DNA from: Adiantum capillus-veneris
Lineage: Eukaryota > Streptophyta > Polypodiopsida > Polypodiales > Pteridaceae
Reading direction: 5' to 3'
NCBI GenBank assembly: GCA_014529385.2
Contig: CM043945.1
Span: 95,396,112-95,460,111, forward strand
Length of the DNA stretch: 64,000 bases
The notes under the pieces were generated by a model. That model was given only the letters and a program-made list of their open reading frames with translations, did no database searches and was not told where the DNA came from. The position numbers and the translations under genes are program-made. Positions 44,954 through 56,363 of the stretch are shown piece after piece; the stretch's first letter is position 1; every line of letters begins with the position of its first letter.

Positions 44954-46470
44954 ATGTAGATTCCGTCATCGAAAGCTATTGAGTTAAAGTTTGTTCGTTG
45001 AGGTGGAAGAGCATTTGAGATGAATGTCCTTAGCCTTCTTCAGTTACTGCAAAATCAAACAACATTGGCACAGTAATTGCATTCTCGTATAGAATAAAAA
45101 AGCATATGCAGTTGTAGGCAAACAATGTGATTGGTAACAGAATTTTAAACAATTTGTCAGTAATAAACATTAAGTTGCAATATAATCAAATGCATAAATA
45201 GATGTAAAGGTAAAAAATTAAACAAAACTGGGGTTGCTAATTTAACGGTCGAAAGGCACTAGAGATCGACTATTAATACCATGGGTAAGCTTCTTAATTT
45301 TCTCTGGTCAATTAAGTTGTTTAATCGCGAGAGCCAAGTATTTCATGTTCGAGGGCTGACTAGAGGCTATACCTAGAAGACCTTGTAGTTAAGCTATGAT
45401 AAAAGGAATTTCTCATGAAATCATCGCCTAACTGATTACCTTTTCTTTGACCCCCCAAAGTCTTTTCACAGTGATTCAATTTTGATGTGTGTGCTTATTT
45501 TGTATGCCTTGGGTTTTTTGCTTTTCAAGGAAAAGTGCCCATACTGGGAACCTCTAGGGCTCTAGTACCATAGGCGATACATGTGAGTGAAGTACCCAAT
45601 CAAGCTGAGATTTCTCTTCCAGCTTAAGATTTTACATTATGGCACTTTGATTTTTTGTTTGTTCATTTTCATCATTTTGATTTTGTAACTTTGGGGGGTC
45701 GTATAACACTGATACACCTCCCCAGGCTCATCACACTAGTAAACTCCCTTTATAATACTTAAGCTAAAGGTCAATAGGGTCAAGCCCACTAGAAAGCCCT
45801 AGTACATTTCACACAATGCTGCCTAAATCGGATTAAGAACCTAAGTAACCATTGATTATTAGGAAGGCATTCCCCATGGTATTAAGAGAAGATCTCTAAC
45901 ACCTAACTTGGTCAAACTAGCTTAGTCGAACTTGCTTGATTTTTAAACATAGACAAGTGATTATGACAAAAAATTACATTGAATTAAATGTTTGTTACTA
46001 AGTAAATGTGTTGGATATTAGGCTACCAATCACAATCAAAGCAGACAATCATAGATGCAAAAAAGATAAGGGGCAATGCTAATGGACAAGAAACACCTGT
46101 TTGTGTCGATGGTCGCGCTTGATTTGAAGAGTGAGTCGAGATAAAGATTCCATGAAGGTCCAAATCCTAACAACGGCAACACGCTCTTATACACACTAGG
46201 AAACACAAGGAATACCTCTAGGAGGCACATCAGTGGGAAAAAAGAACTTTGCTAATCACTCAACTCTAAAACAGAAACACTTCTATCGTACTAATTCTAC
46301 CTACCCTCCATCACTCGAGTGATGAGGATCAAAGCTGTTTTATGACATAGATTTCTGTTTCAGTGTACCGGATGTGAATGTGTAGTTCTGGGTCAATGTT
46401 TTGACTTTTATTGTGCACTCATTGCTAATTCCTCTTGCTCTTTATTATTTTTGTTTTTTTTGTGAGTATA
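44954..46470 (-). other. Gyp-5 3' noncoding region, ORF3 missing
   Basis: No conserved protein. A block at 45486-45636 matches 21262-21412 of Gyp-3, and a short block at 46213-46240 matches Gyp-2 and Gyp-3 just downstream of their ORF3. Between that block and the TATA-like box, where ORF3 should be, only unrelated or heavily reduced sequence remains. Confidence 0.6.
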
Positions 46471-46474
46471 AGGC

Positions 46475-46583
46475 TTTATATATATACATTCCCTAAGATT
46501 GGGATATTGAGAGGTCAGGGAGGAAGGTTGAGAGGGAAGCAAGTGAATGATGACTGTCAGCAAACACTCCCCCCTTCCTTGGG
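46475..46583 (-). promoter_or_regulatory. Gyp-5 internal polypurine tract and TATA-like box
   Basis: The element strand reads CCCAAGGAAGGGGGGAGT (46566-46583), then about 80 bp later tatatatataaa (46475-46486) and gccttatactcac. Nearly identical to Gyp-2 in both parts, although ORF3 is gone. Confidence 0.55.
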
Positions 46584-46587
46584 TAGA

Positions 46588-48258
46588 TTATATCGTTTGA
46601 AATGAGCTTGTCACCCTTTGAAACCAATTGTTCCAGTTGGTAATAGGTGGGGATTTTTGACAGTAGTTTTCTATTACCTTAGGTGTCTCGTCGAGTTGCA
46701 AGGGTGGTAAGGTACTTTCCCAGGATCGAACTTGAAGTGGTTCATCAGGTGATTTTTGAACACTGGGAGGTGTGGATTCCTTTGTAGCTTCATGGAGGTC
46801 CACTATTGTAGGTGGAGGCTGTGGAGAAGCTTTTACATCTATGGATGCATTACATGAGGAGCTGGAAGCTTCATGAGACTCCCCCCTTTTTGAGCTAGGT
46901 GGAACAAATCGTTCTTTCTTTGGTACCCAAACTAGCTCTAGAGCGGGTGTGTAGCATTCTGTGATTTTTTTCTTTCCGCGATTGTCGATTTGTTTTGGAG
47001 CTACAGGAGTGGGTTCATATGGATCAAGTGACAGGTAAGAACACAATCTACGTTTTGGCACCCAAATTTGATCATTTCCTCGATAGTAGCCTTGGGCTTC
47101 CAATAATCGTTTAGGGATCCAACGCCACGTTCTCTTACATTTCTTGGGGCGAGTGGGACGTTTCTTACTAGGCTTTTGTTTTTTAGCACTAGCTATGGTC
47201 GCTAAAGAGTCTTTAGGGACCCACTTGTATGTTTTCTTCGTTATATGAGGATGAGTCTTGTCAAAAGCTACATGCATTGCTTCTAGCATATTTAAGGGTA
47301 CGAGTGGTGGAATTTCATCCCCCTCAGGTGTTACCCAGGTCGTCTCCCTATTTCCCCAAGTGTCTATGGTTGCTGCTAGGTGGACCCAATCCACATTGTC
47401 CGACTCAGTCATCCCAGGTAGTACATCCATATAAAGAGAATCTTCCCCAACATCAGTGTCCGCTTTACACGTGTAACAATACTGCAATGGGGCCAAGTGA
47501 ACTGTGGTGTCAGATCTATGATCAATTATAAACCTGTTTCCTAGAGGATGTGCTCGACCCATCACAAGATCCACTTGAATGACAGAATCTTGGAACTGCA
47601 GGTAGACATGGTTTTTGGACCAGTCATGCACCATTTTTGCTTCCCTCATGAAAGGACGTCCTAAGATCATCTCCGATGCCATAGTGTGTTTGGAGAAATC
47701 CATAACAATAAAGGTAATCCTTATTTTATGTCCAAAGACCTTGATCTTGGGATCTTCTAGCATCCCAATAGGTTTAACAATGGACCCATTGGCCATCTTC
47801 ACTACTATGGTTGTGGTCGCAAGGTGAGGTCTCCCCATAGTTTCCCAGCAATTTTTAGTCACAATGCTAACCCCAGTGCCACCATCAAGGATTCCCTTCA
47901 CAGTTAATCCCTTAGTAGTGATTGGTATGGTCGCATTGGATTCATCACCCTCAAAGTATTGTCCCATCTTGTTAACAGGTATTTCTATAACAAGGTTCTC
48001 ATCTAGGTTGAGTTGTGGATCTAAGTGTTCCTCCACTATTGGCATCTCACCAGCTCCATCCATCTGGGAAAATTGTGGTAGCCCAAACTTTAGTTCTCCA
48101 TTGAGGAAGGCTCGAAGAGCTGAGACTAACTCAAGGTCTTTATATAGTTTGGACATGATGGTGGTTCTAACTTCTGAAGACATGAAATCCATCAATTTGG
48201 CAATGTTTAACGGCACCTTTTGGCCTTGAGTCCCTTGACGTGGGAAAGATGGGTTCAT
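46588..48258 (-). CDS. Gyp-5 fusion ORF: aspartic protease AP1 joined to pol tail
   Basis: 556 codons without a stop. Residues 1-110 are spacer. AP1 has I-L-D-G-G-T-G-V-S near residue 125 and M-I-L-G-R-P-F-M near 205. The acidic segment ends at E-A-M-H-V-A-F-D near residue 330. It then passes directly into K-T-H-P-H-I-T-K-K-T-Y-K-W-V-P-K, which in Gyp-2 lies after integrase and AP2. The tail has four W-[VI]-P-K motifs, a Ser/Pro-rich stretch and a W-N-N-W-F-Q end. A precise in-frame deletion thus removed RT, RNase H, integrase and AP2. The true start lies upstream in the gag-pol frame. Confidence 0.85.
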   Translation of the reverse strand: MNPSFPRQGTQGQKVPLNIAKLMDFMSSEVRTTIMSKLYKDLELVSALRAFLNGELKFGLPQFSQMDGAGEMPIVEEHLDPQLNLDENLVIEIPVNKMGQYFEGDESNATIPITTKGLTVKGILDGGTGVSIVTKNCWETMGRPHLATTTIVVKMANGSIVKPIGMLEDPKIKVFGHKIRITFIVMDFSKHTMASEMILGRPFMREAKMVHDWSKNHVYLQFQDSVIQVDLVMGRAHPLGNRFIIDHRSDTTVHLAPLQYCYTCKADTDVGEDSLYMDVLPGMTESDNVDWVHLAATIDTWGNRETTWVTPEGDEIPPLVPLNMLEAMHVAFDKTHPHITKKTYKWVPKDSLATIASAKKQKPSKKRPTRPKKCKRTWRWIPKRLLEAQGYYRGNDQIWVPKRRLCSYLSLDPYEPTPVAPKQIDNRGKKKITECYTPALELVWVPKKERFVPPSSKRGESHEASSSSCNASIDVKASPQPPPTIVDLHEATKESTPPSVQKSPDEPLQVRSWESTLPPLQLDETPKVIENYCQKSPPITNWNNWFQRVTSSFQTI

Positions 48259-48670
48259 TTTCTTCGATAGGATCAGGTAGTCCCTCTGTAAACATTCTTT
48301 CCATCAAGAAGTGAGTACGCCCACTTTCCCATGACTTTAAGTCACTTTCTTCTTGGATGACACTAGGTATGGCTAAGGGTCTATTGACTTGGTGAGGTTG
48401 ATGTTGCGTAGGGAACACGGTGTCTGTAATCTGGATCTGCCTAGGTGTTGGTTCTAGGTCCCGTTGCTACCAAACTCCTTAATTGCTTGACTCGCTCAAT
48501 CTCCTCCGTAGGGTTTGGATAAGTTCCTATCTTCTTTTTGGATCCTGGCCATTGTGGCTCATGAAGATCTTCCTTGTTGGTTTCTATGTTAGTGGTCGTT
48601 TTGGTCTCCATGGTTTCACCTGAATCAGAATCTTCTTCAGCGTCGTTCATATATAAGGGGTAATCACCAG
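48259..48670 (-). pseudogene. Gyp-5 gag-pol spacer with frame breaks
   Basis: Frames 48650-48441 and 48418-48167 hold the charged spacer (M-E-T-K-T-T-T-N-I-E-T, E-E-I-E-R-V-K-Q-L-R-S-L-V) seen in the other copies. A ~10-base loss near 48465 and a shift near 48255 break it. Confidence 0.75.
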
Positions 48671-48673
48671 TCC

Positions 48674-50810
48674 CTATGTTGGTCTTTGAACTAGGGTCTG
48701 ACTTCGTTGCTTTTGCGTTCTCTTTCTTCGTGTTTTCTTCTTTTTCTGAGATTGGACAATTGATACCGTGTCCCTTTCCTCAAGAATATAATTTTGTTTT
48801 TGGAGCATCGATCGTGTGAGTACGTTTACTGGTACCACAGGTGTACTTTGTGATGGCTCCTCGGTAACTTCAATCAAGTTTAATGGTGTGATCTTCGGTG
48901 CATTTGGATTATTTGGACATTGGGCAATCAAATGATTTATGCCACATCGATTACACATGAGTATCGGCATTGTAGACGTGCTCGCTTGATTGGTTTGCAT
49001 TAGTGTGGCATTCTTTTGTAGCCTAATAGGACACTCAGCTACACGATGTGGACCTCCACACTCATAGCATTGAAGAGGTGGTCTCTTAGCGGTGTAATTG
49101 ATATTTTGGCCTCTTGCCACAAGAGCAGCTACTTGATATACAGGTTTGACTTGTCCCCAATAGTCCTCCATGTAGTATTGTGGACTTTCTTCAAGCACAT
49201 CCATCCCATAGGCAATATTAGGATCTATATCTTCCTCATAGCCTTCCAAACAAGAAATAGATGACTCACAACCCACTTGATTCACAGAAGTGATTCTCGG
49301 ATGTGGTGGTTGCGGTTCTAGCACTACAAGTGGTAAGGGTGTTGTTTGAACAACATTTTGGGCCCTAGGGACCATGTGTTGTGCTGTTTGTTCAAGAGGT
49401 GGGGCCGGCATCAAGGCAGGCACTCGAGGTGTGTCTGTCCATGCTAAGGTTGGTCTATTGGCCATCGCATACTTAAATACTATGCAATCCTTAGCTTGAT
49501 GACCATACCTCCCACATGCATTGCAGTTCCCATTGAATTTTACTCTTAAAGTAGGGCATTCACTAGTATTATGCGGTCCATAGCATACTGAGCACCATTG
49601 CTGCTCCCTTCTTGGATACATATGATTGTTTTGCGGAGCACGATTTTCTCTAAGACTCTCTTGAATAGCCTTGGTGAGATCTGCTAAAGTCATCTCAGAT
49701 ATCTTTGGCTCTTTAGCAATAGGCTTTAGGGTCATTGGTTGATGCCCTGATGCTTGTGAGCTAATAGATTTAGACTCAACAGACACTCTTTCTCCTTGAA
49801 TCATTAAATTATCCTCCAATTGGATCGCATTGGTGGTGACTGCTTCCCAAGTGGTGATACCTCTAATGACTAGGAAATTGTAGATATCCTCATGTCGCAA
49901 CCCCCTAATGAATCTATCAAGCAATTGGTTATTGTTGAAGCGCTCATTTGGATTACAACGAGAATTCAAATGCTTCAAGCGACTTATAAAGTCTCTCACC
50001 GACTCTCCTTCCTCTCGTTGGGCCTTTTGGAGCTGAGAGGCTACACCCCAAAGCACTCCCTCTCGTATGTATTCTTTTAAGAACAGTCTCCTAAGGAGTA
50101 GGGTAAATCGTTTTTTCTTCCACCCTTAGGGTTCTATACCAATCCCCAGCCTTTCCACTTAAGGTTAGGCTTAAAGCATTGCTCTTATGTAGGTCATTGT
50201 GTTCTCCTAGAGAATCGCATATTTGTTCAAACACTTCGATATGCTTTCTCACATCCCCGTCTCCACTAAATTTTTGTGTGAGCTTGGCTATTTGTACTGC
50301 CTTACTTCTAGGCTCTCTATCACACATGTTACGCATATTCTCAGCAATAGATGGACCAATAGCTTGAGCAAATGTTGCCAAGTCACCTAAGTGAGCAGGC
50401 ACCGTGGGTGAAGGTGCTCCAGAGACTACATGTGGAGTAGGTATTGGCATTGGGCTTCGCACATACGAAGCCCTTGGGTTCCATGTTGGGTACGATGTTC
50501 TGCCATGTGGTGGTCCATAGTTCATATGGGTGGCCCTAAGCATAGCAGACGTCGGATGTGACATGCTAATGCTAGCCGGTATAGTCCCATGGAAATAAGA
50601 ACTTGTGTATTGTGGTTGTGGAGCATAGGTAGTTGAAACAATGGGAGGGGTAGGGACTACATGAGTACGTGGACCCATAGGTGCATACGATTGGTTCGCA
50701 CTTGTATGTACTATTGCAGGCATTGAGCTACCATGTAGCGGTGCTTTACTAACAAACGAGGTCCATGGCGTGTTTCTCGACATGCCCATCATTGGGGTAG
50801 GCACGGTAGC
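48674..50810 (-). pseudogene. gag: Gyp-5 gag, C-terminal part with four CCHC-like knuckles
   Basis: 50810-50091 holds the Pro/Thr/Met-rich segment and the start of the gag core. After a one-base shift near 50090, a 460-codon frame (50056-48674) is intact. It carries E-S-V-R-D-F-I-S-R-L-K-H-L and four knuckles: C-S-V-C-Y-G-P-H-N-T-S-E-C, C-N-A-C-G-R-Y-G-H-Q-A-K-D-C, C-Y-E-C-G-G-P-H-R-V-A-E-C and C-N-R-C-G-I-N-H-L-I-A-Q-C. Only the second has the usual C-x2-C-x4-H-x4-C spacing; the others have three residues before His. Best-preserved gag of the family. Confidence 0.88.
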
Positions 50811-50815
50811 CGTGG

Positions 50816-51007
50816 TGAAGGAGTACGAGCGGAAGTGCGACGCGAGGGAGAGTGCGAGAAGAAGAGCACGACGATATGGTGAACTCACTCTACTGTAATG
50901 TGTAGAGCATAGTGAGTTCTTATTAGGTTTTTACAAAAGAAGATGTGTACATACCTGGCGGCCCGCCCACTTACCTGGGCGACCACATTGGGCTTTATAC
51001 CCCAACA
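50816..51007 (-). repeat. Cop-1 3' LTR
   Basis: 192 bp, TGTTGGGGTATAAAGCC...CTCCTTCA on the element strand. A PPT (taagtgggaggt) lies at 51008-51019. Confidence 0.93.
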
Positions 51008-51096
51008 ACCTCCCACTTAAAGTCCAATGTGGTACTTTAAGTGTGAGAGAAGCTACTATACAAGCTAATATACAAGAGATATAGAGAAGTGATGTA

Positions 51097-54000
51097 CTAC
51101 CCTACACCTAAGTGCTTGCGAAAATGCACAAAGCTCTCTGAGGGAAGTCCTTTTGTAAGTTGATCAGCAGGATTTTCTGTGGTGTGAACTTTGACAAGCT
51201 GAAGTTGCTTATCCTCAAGCATTTCCCTGATGAAATGATACTTCACATCCACATGCTTTGTCTTTGAGTGATAAACTAGATTGCGAGCCAATTGTATAGC
51301 ACTTTGACTATCACAATATAACACAGGCATCTCTTCTTTGATTCCCAAATCTGTTACTAGTCGATTAAGCCAAATTGATTCTTTGCATGCCTCTGATGCT
51401 GCAACATATTCAGCCTCTGTAGTAGACTGAGTAACACAATCTTGTAATCTAGAACGCCATGATACTACTCCACCAGCCAATGTAAAGACATACCCTGACA
51501 TAGACCTTCGATTGTTTAAGTCACCTGCATAATCTGAGTCTGTAAAACCCTTTACACTTAGCTCCTGACTCCCATAGCATATACGCATACTCTTTGTAGC
51601 TTTCAGGTATCTCAATATTCCTTTCACAGCCTCCCAATGTTTCTTGCCTGGGTTTGACATGTATCGACTTACTACTCCCACTGCAAATGCAATGTCTGGG
51701 CGAGTAGAAATCATTGCATACATTAAACTACCCACTGCAGACGCATATGGAATCTTATCCATTTCAGCTTGTTCTTCCTGAGACACATGACAATCTTGTT
51801 TGCTAAGTTTCACATATGGTGGAAATGGAACACTCAATGCCTTTCCCTTCTCCATATTGAAACGTTGCAAAACCTTGTCAATATACTCTATTTGAGATAA
51901 CCAAATCAACTTCTTTGATCTGTCTCTCTCAATGCGCATACCAAGTATATGACCTGCCTCACCCATGTCTTTCATGTTAAACGATTTTGCCATCTTTGAC
52001 ATCAAAGCTGAAATTTCTTCCAAGTGCTTGCCAGCAATCAACATGTCATCCACATACAAAATAAGGATCAGCCAACTGCCATCCTTAGCCTTCTTTGTAT
52101 ATAGACAGTGATCGAACTCACTACGTTTGTAGCCTTGAGAAAGCATAAACTTGTGGAACTTATGGTACCATGCCCTCGGTGATTGTTTTAAGCCATAAAG
52201 ACTCTTTAACAACTGGCATACCCAATCTTCCTTGCCTTTCTCAACAAACCCTTCTGGCTGCTGCATGTAAATTTCCACATATAAATCACCATGCAAGAAC
52301 GCTGTCTTGACATCCATTTGGTGCAACACCAAATCTAATATGGCAACCAATGCAAGAAAGCATCTCAATGTAGTCATCGTGACCACCGGAGAGAAGACTT
52401 CATCAAAGTCAATGCCTTGTTCTTGCTTAAAGCCCTTGGCAACAAGCCTTGCTTTGTACTTTGGCTGACTATCATGAGCGGTGATCTTATACCTGAAAAC
52501 CCATTTACAAGGTAGAGCCTTTTTGCCCTGTGGTAATTTAACTAGCTTCCATGTCTGGTTTTTATGCAGAGCTCTCATCTCTGACTACATGGCCAATTGC
52601 CAATTCCCGGAGTCCTTCATTTGCACTGCTTCCTTGTAACATGAAGGCTTATTGCAATCAGTCAACATGACATAGTTCATAGATGGAACAAACCTATCAG
52701 GAGGTCGCGTGATACGTCCAGATCTACGCACAATAAGTGGCTCAGGCTCAACCACAACCTGTGGTTCCAATCTATCCTGTCCTTGCTCCTCTTGAGCCCT
52801 GACATTTTGTCTTGCACGTGCAGGTCCATCTTCTTGGAAGACAACTCTTCTAATCTCCTCAACCCTCTCTGGTTTAGAATGATATTTGGATTCATTAAAG
52901 TGAACATCATTGTTGCGGACAACCTTTCTGGATTCGGGATCCCAAAGTCTGTACCCCATCTCACCAGAATTACCATAGCCTAGAAAGATGCACTTTCTAC
53001 TCTTTGGCTCAAGTTTGTTCCTAAATTCCTTTGGAACGTGAGTATATGCCTCATAGCCAAAGACTCTGAGATGCTTGTATGAGGGCATTTTGCCTGACCA
53101 TACCATCTCTGGCACTGAATCCTTCAGCAAAACCTTGCTAGGAGATCTATTTACAAGATGAACAGCTATTGATACAGCTTCAGCCCAAAACCCATTTGGC
53201 AGCTATGCATTAGACAACATACTTCTGACCTTCTCTTGTATGGTCCTATTCATCCTCTCAGCAAGACCATTTTGAGGAGGATTGTAAGGAGCAGTAAGTT
53301 CACGTTTTATACCTTTTGACTCACAAAAGTCTTGAAAGGCCTTTGAAACATACTCTCCACCATTCTCAGTGCGTAAGCATTTAAGCTTCTTGCCACTCTG
53401 ATTCTCCACAAGTGTCAAAAACGTTTTGAAAACACTAAACGCTTCATCCTTGTGCTTGAGAAAGTAAACCCATACTTTCCTCAAGTAATCATCTATAAAT
53501 GTCATAAAGTAAGAAGCTCCCCCTAGAGATAGGTTAGGCATAGGTCACAAATCACTATGAACAAGTGCCAACTGTGTATCTCTTGTACTGCTTCTATGGT
53601 TATGTGGCTGCTGTGTTTGCTTACCATATAGACAATGTTCACAGAATTCAAAATCATTAAATGAAAAGCCAGGCAAATAACCAAAACGAGACAAGATTTC
53701 CATTCCCTTCTTGGACATATGTCCTAACCGGCTATGCCACAAAGAAACGTTCGGCTGCTCGGTTACATTGATTACATTTTTAGAGACATTTGATACATAA
53801 ATCATGTAAAGTCCTCCAGACTTTACTCCATGTGCTACTGTCATAGAACCCTTGGATATCTTCCACATGTTCTGTCCAAAAATGGTGACGTAGCCAGCAT
53901 CATCAAGTAAACCTGTGTTGATCAAGCTCTTTGTAATTGCGGGAACATGTCTCACATTCTTCAGCGTGAAAGAAGAGCCATTCTGAAACTTCAATTGAAC

Positions 54001-54380
54001 ATCTCCAACACCTAAGATCTCACATGTCTGCCCATTGCCTAGCCGAATATGATCTTTAGTGGTCACATAAGAGGTAAACCACTTCTTGTTTGGAGACACA
54101 TGAAGTGATGCCCCTGAGTCTATAATCCAGTCACTCAGTGCATTTCCATCAGATTCTGTAAGAAGAGCTGAGTCCATTGTATTCTTCAAGAAGTAGATGT
54201 CTCCTGACACTAGACTGTCATCCTCTGCAACAGTGTTTGTCACATTTATTTCTTGAATCTTCACTGAGGACTTGTTCTTCTCACCATGGTCTTCAGCTTT
54301 CTCTTTGCCTTTTTCTGCTTTCCATTCTCTGCAGTCTCTTTTCATGTGACCCTTCTTGCCACAACGGTAGCATTCTATGT
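51097..54380 (-). pseudogene. pol: Cop-1 pol: protease, integrase, reverse transcriptase, RNase H
   Basis: A single frame from the gag knuckle (C-Y-R-C-G-K-K-G-H-M-K-R-D-C, 54338-54378) to 51097. Protease: W-I-I-D-S-G-A-S near 54120. Integrase: H-x-R-L-G-H and C-E-H-C near 53620-53740, V-H-S-D-L, T-E-N-G-G-E-Y and N-G-L-A-E-R-M-N-R. RT (the intact 493-codon part 52578-51097): M-D-V-K-T-A-F-L-H-G and Y-V-D-D-M-L-I-A. RNase H: F-T-D-S-D-Y-A-G-D, T-E-A-E-Y-V-A and the H-V-D-V-K-Y-H-F-I-R end. Stops lie at 54385-54387, 53545, 53203 and 52585. Confidence 0.95.
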
Positions 54381-54409
54381 CACTCTAGCCTTTAGCACTG
54401 CGGGACTTG

Positions 54410-55072
54410 CTACGAGACTGATTCCTCTTCCACCTTTGTACTTTCTTTGGTCCTTCCCCTGACAACTAAGGCTGTTCCTTTGCCTTTGTCCATTGTCTTT
54501 CTATTGGTTTCTTCAGTAAGCAGACTTCCTTCTACACCTGCTATGTTCAAACCATCTGGAGGTGCAGAATTACTCAAAGCTGTGCGAAAAGTGTCCCAAC
54601 TTTCCGGCAATGTGATCAACAGGAACATAGCTCTAACAGGTTCATCAAACTTGACACCTTGAGCTGACAACTGACTATAGATTGTGTTGAATTCATTCAG
54701 ATGATTGGACATAGGTGTCCCTTCTTTCATCTTCAAGTCAACAAGCTTCTTAAGCCAGTATACCTGTGAAGCTTCACTCTGCTTCTCATAAAGATCGCTC
54801 AACTTTAACCATGCTTGATAAGCCGACATCTCGTCTGCTACATTGAAGTAAACGCTTTCTACCAAAGTCAGCATAATGGAAGAAAGTGCCAATTCATCCA
54901 TTTCGCTCCATTCATTTTCGTCCATATCTTCTGGTTTTATCCCCTTGAGCTTTATAGGTTTTATCTGCTTCTTTTGTACCAACACGTGCCAAATCTACTT
55001 CTTCCACAATGGGAAATTGGTTCCATCCAGTTTCTTGATATTGTAAACAGCAGTGTCCTGTGATCCAACCAT
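54410..55072 (-). pseudogene. gag: Cop-1 gag (broken)
   Basis: Starts M-V-G-S-Q-D-T at 55072, with the copia-gag opening L-D-G-T-N-F-P-L-W. A stop (TAG) at 54995-54997 interrupts it early; the frame then stays open to 54410 with A-Y-Q-A-W-L-K-L, L-Y-E-K-Q and L-L-I-T-L-P-E-S-W-D-T-F. A one-base shift near 54460 separates it from the knuckle and pol frame. Confidence 0.88.
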
Positions 55073-56166
55073 AGCTACGCTTCACAGTAGTTTACTTTCC
55101 TGGGAAAAATTCGGTAGAGTTTCCCTTGTAAACTGACCTCTGAACCAATATCAACCTGTCAAATGAACCAAGAAAGCTTCAGATTCTGTAGAAATTTCAG
55201 CAGAGTCTCCTTTGTAAAATGGCTCTGGTGTACTCAAAAAACAGACCAAAAAACAGCTCAAAAAACCACTATCTCTCTAACACTGTAAGCTGTGGGTAAA
55301 CTTGTCCTACACATGTACTGTCTCTCACTGTCATGTCACTGTCTTGTAAGCATAGACTGCGACAATGCCTCAACGGCAGTAAATCAAAGATGCAATCCCA
55401 ACTGTCTAACTCACAGTCAATACATCCTAGCTGCCTATCTAAGGGTGCTCGAAAGATCGCTCCAAGACCTGTATCACCGAAAGGATCTCAACATTCGAGA
55501 ATCCCCCAGCTCAATAAAACCTCACTCGACCCTCAACAAAGGCTGCAGTAAATCTGACAGTACATAGACTTCCCACAAAGTCATACATCCACAAATTTCC
55601 CACTATATGTTGTAACCGCTGCGGCGGTTGTTTGCTGCGTGACTCACAGCCAGCAAACCCTCAACAAACATACATCATCTCTGACAATACATCCCATGTG
55701 GAAGTACCTGCAATGTCAGGATGAAATCTGGAATATCAAGCAGCAAACACAAGCTACCTGATGAACTAGTGAATGTCGCCTACAGTCTATGTGTAGATGC
55801 GCCCGTGTCGTATGTGACACGCCTCCAAGAACTGTGAGCCGTTCTTCGATGTGTAGACAACCACAAATCAACACTCTGGGAGTGCTGATATCCTCAGCAC
55901 CTGCAGTCGTAGGCCGAAACCCCAAATTTGCAGAGTCGGCCCCGCTGAGACCACGTAGTCGAAAATGGCCTGCGCAGAACTTTGTCGAAGCCGAACGGTG
56001 GCCGAGATGACCTCATAATGAAATTTTGAGAACACCAGGTCCTTTGGGTTCTCCCACAGGAATTTGGGCCGTGTATTCGCCTATCGAATCTCACTCCAAT
56101 CTAAGCAGGTGACACTGGCTACCTACAAATGCTGCCCCGAGCCTCGATTTGAGCTCTGATACCAGT
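55073..56166 (-). other. Cop-1 leader and PBS
   Basis: The PBS at 56153-56164 reads TGGTATCAGAGC on the element strand, the usual copia site for initiator tRNA-Met. The remaining ~1.08 kb up to gag is an unusually long untranslated leader without coding sequence. Confidence 0.85.
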
Positions 56167-56358
56167 TGAAGGAGTACGAGCGGAAGTGCGACGCGAGGGA
56201 GAGTGTGATAAGAAGAGCACGACGATATGGTGAACTCGCTCTACTGTAATGTGTAGAGCATAGTGAGTTCTTATTAGGTTTTTACAAAAGAATATGTGTA
56301 CATACCTGACGGCCCACCCACTTACTTGGGCGACCACATTGGGATTTATACCCCAAGA
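56167..56358 (-). repeat. Cop-1 5' LTR
   Basis: 192 bp, same length as the 3' copy. The element 5' end reads TCTTGGGG, with the terminal TG changed to TC. TSD CGTGG follows at 56359. Confidence 0.93.
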
Positions 56359-56363
56359 CGTGG

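Larger units (their letters stand above)
50816..56358 (-). mobile_element. Cop-1, Ty1/copia retrotransposon (Tnt1/Tork-like) in Gyp-5 gag
   Basis: 192-bp LTRs at 50816-51007 and 56167-56358 are flanked by the perfect duplication CGTGG (50811-50815, 56359-56363). Between them on the minus strand lie PBS for initiator tRNA-Met, leader, gag, protease, integrase, RT and RNase H in copia order. By eye the LTRs differ at nine of 192 positions. One gag-pol frame is broken by five stops and one frameshift. 5.54 kb in total, a nearly complete but defective copy. Confidence 0.95.
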
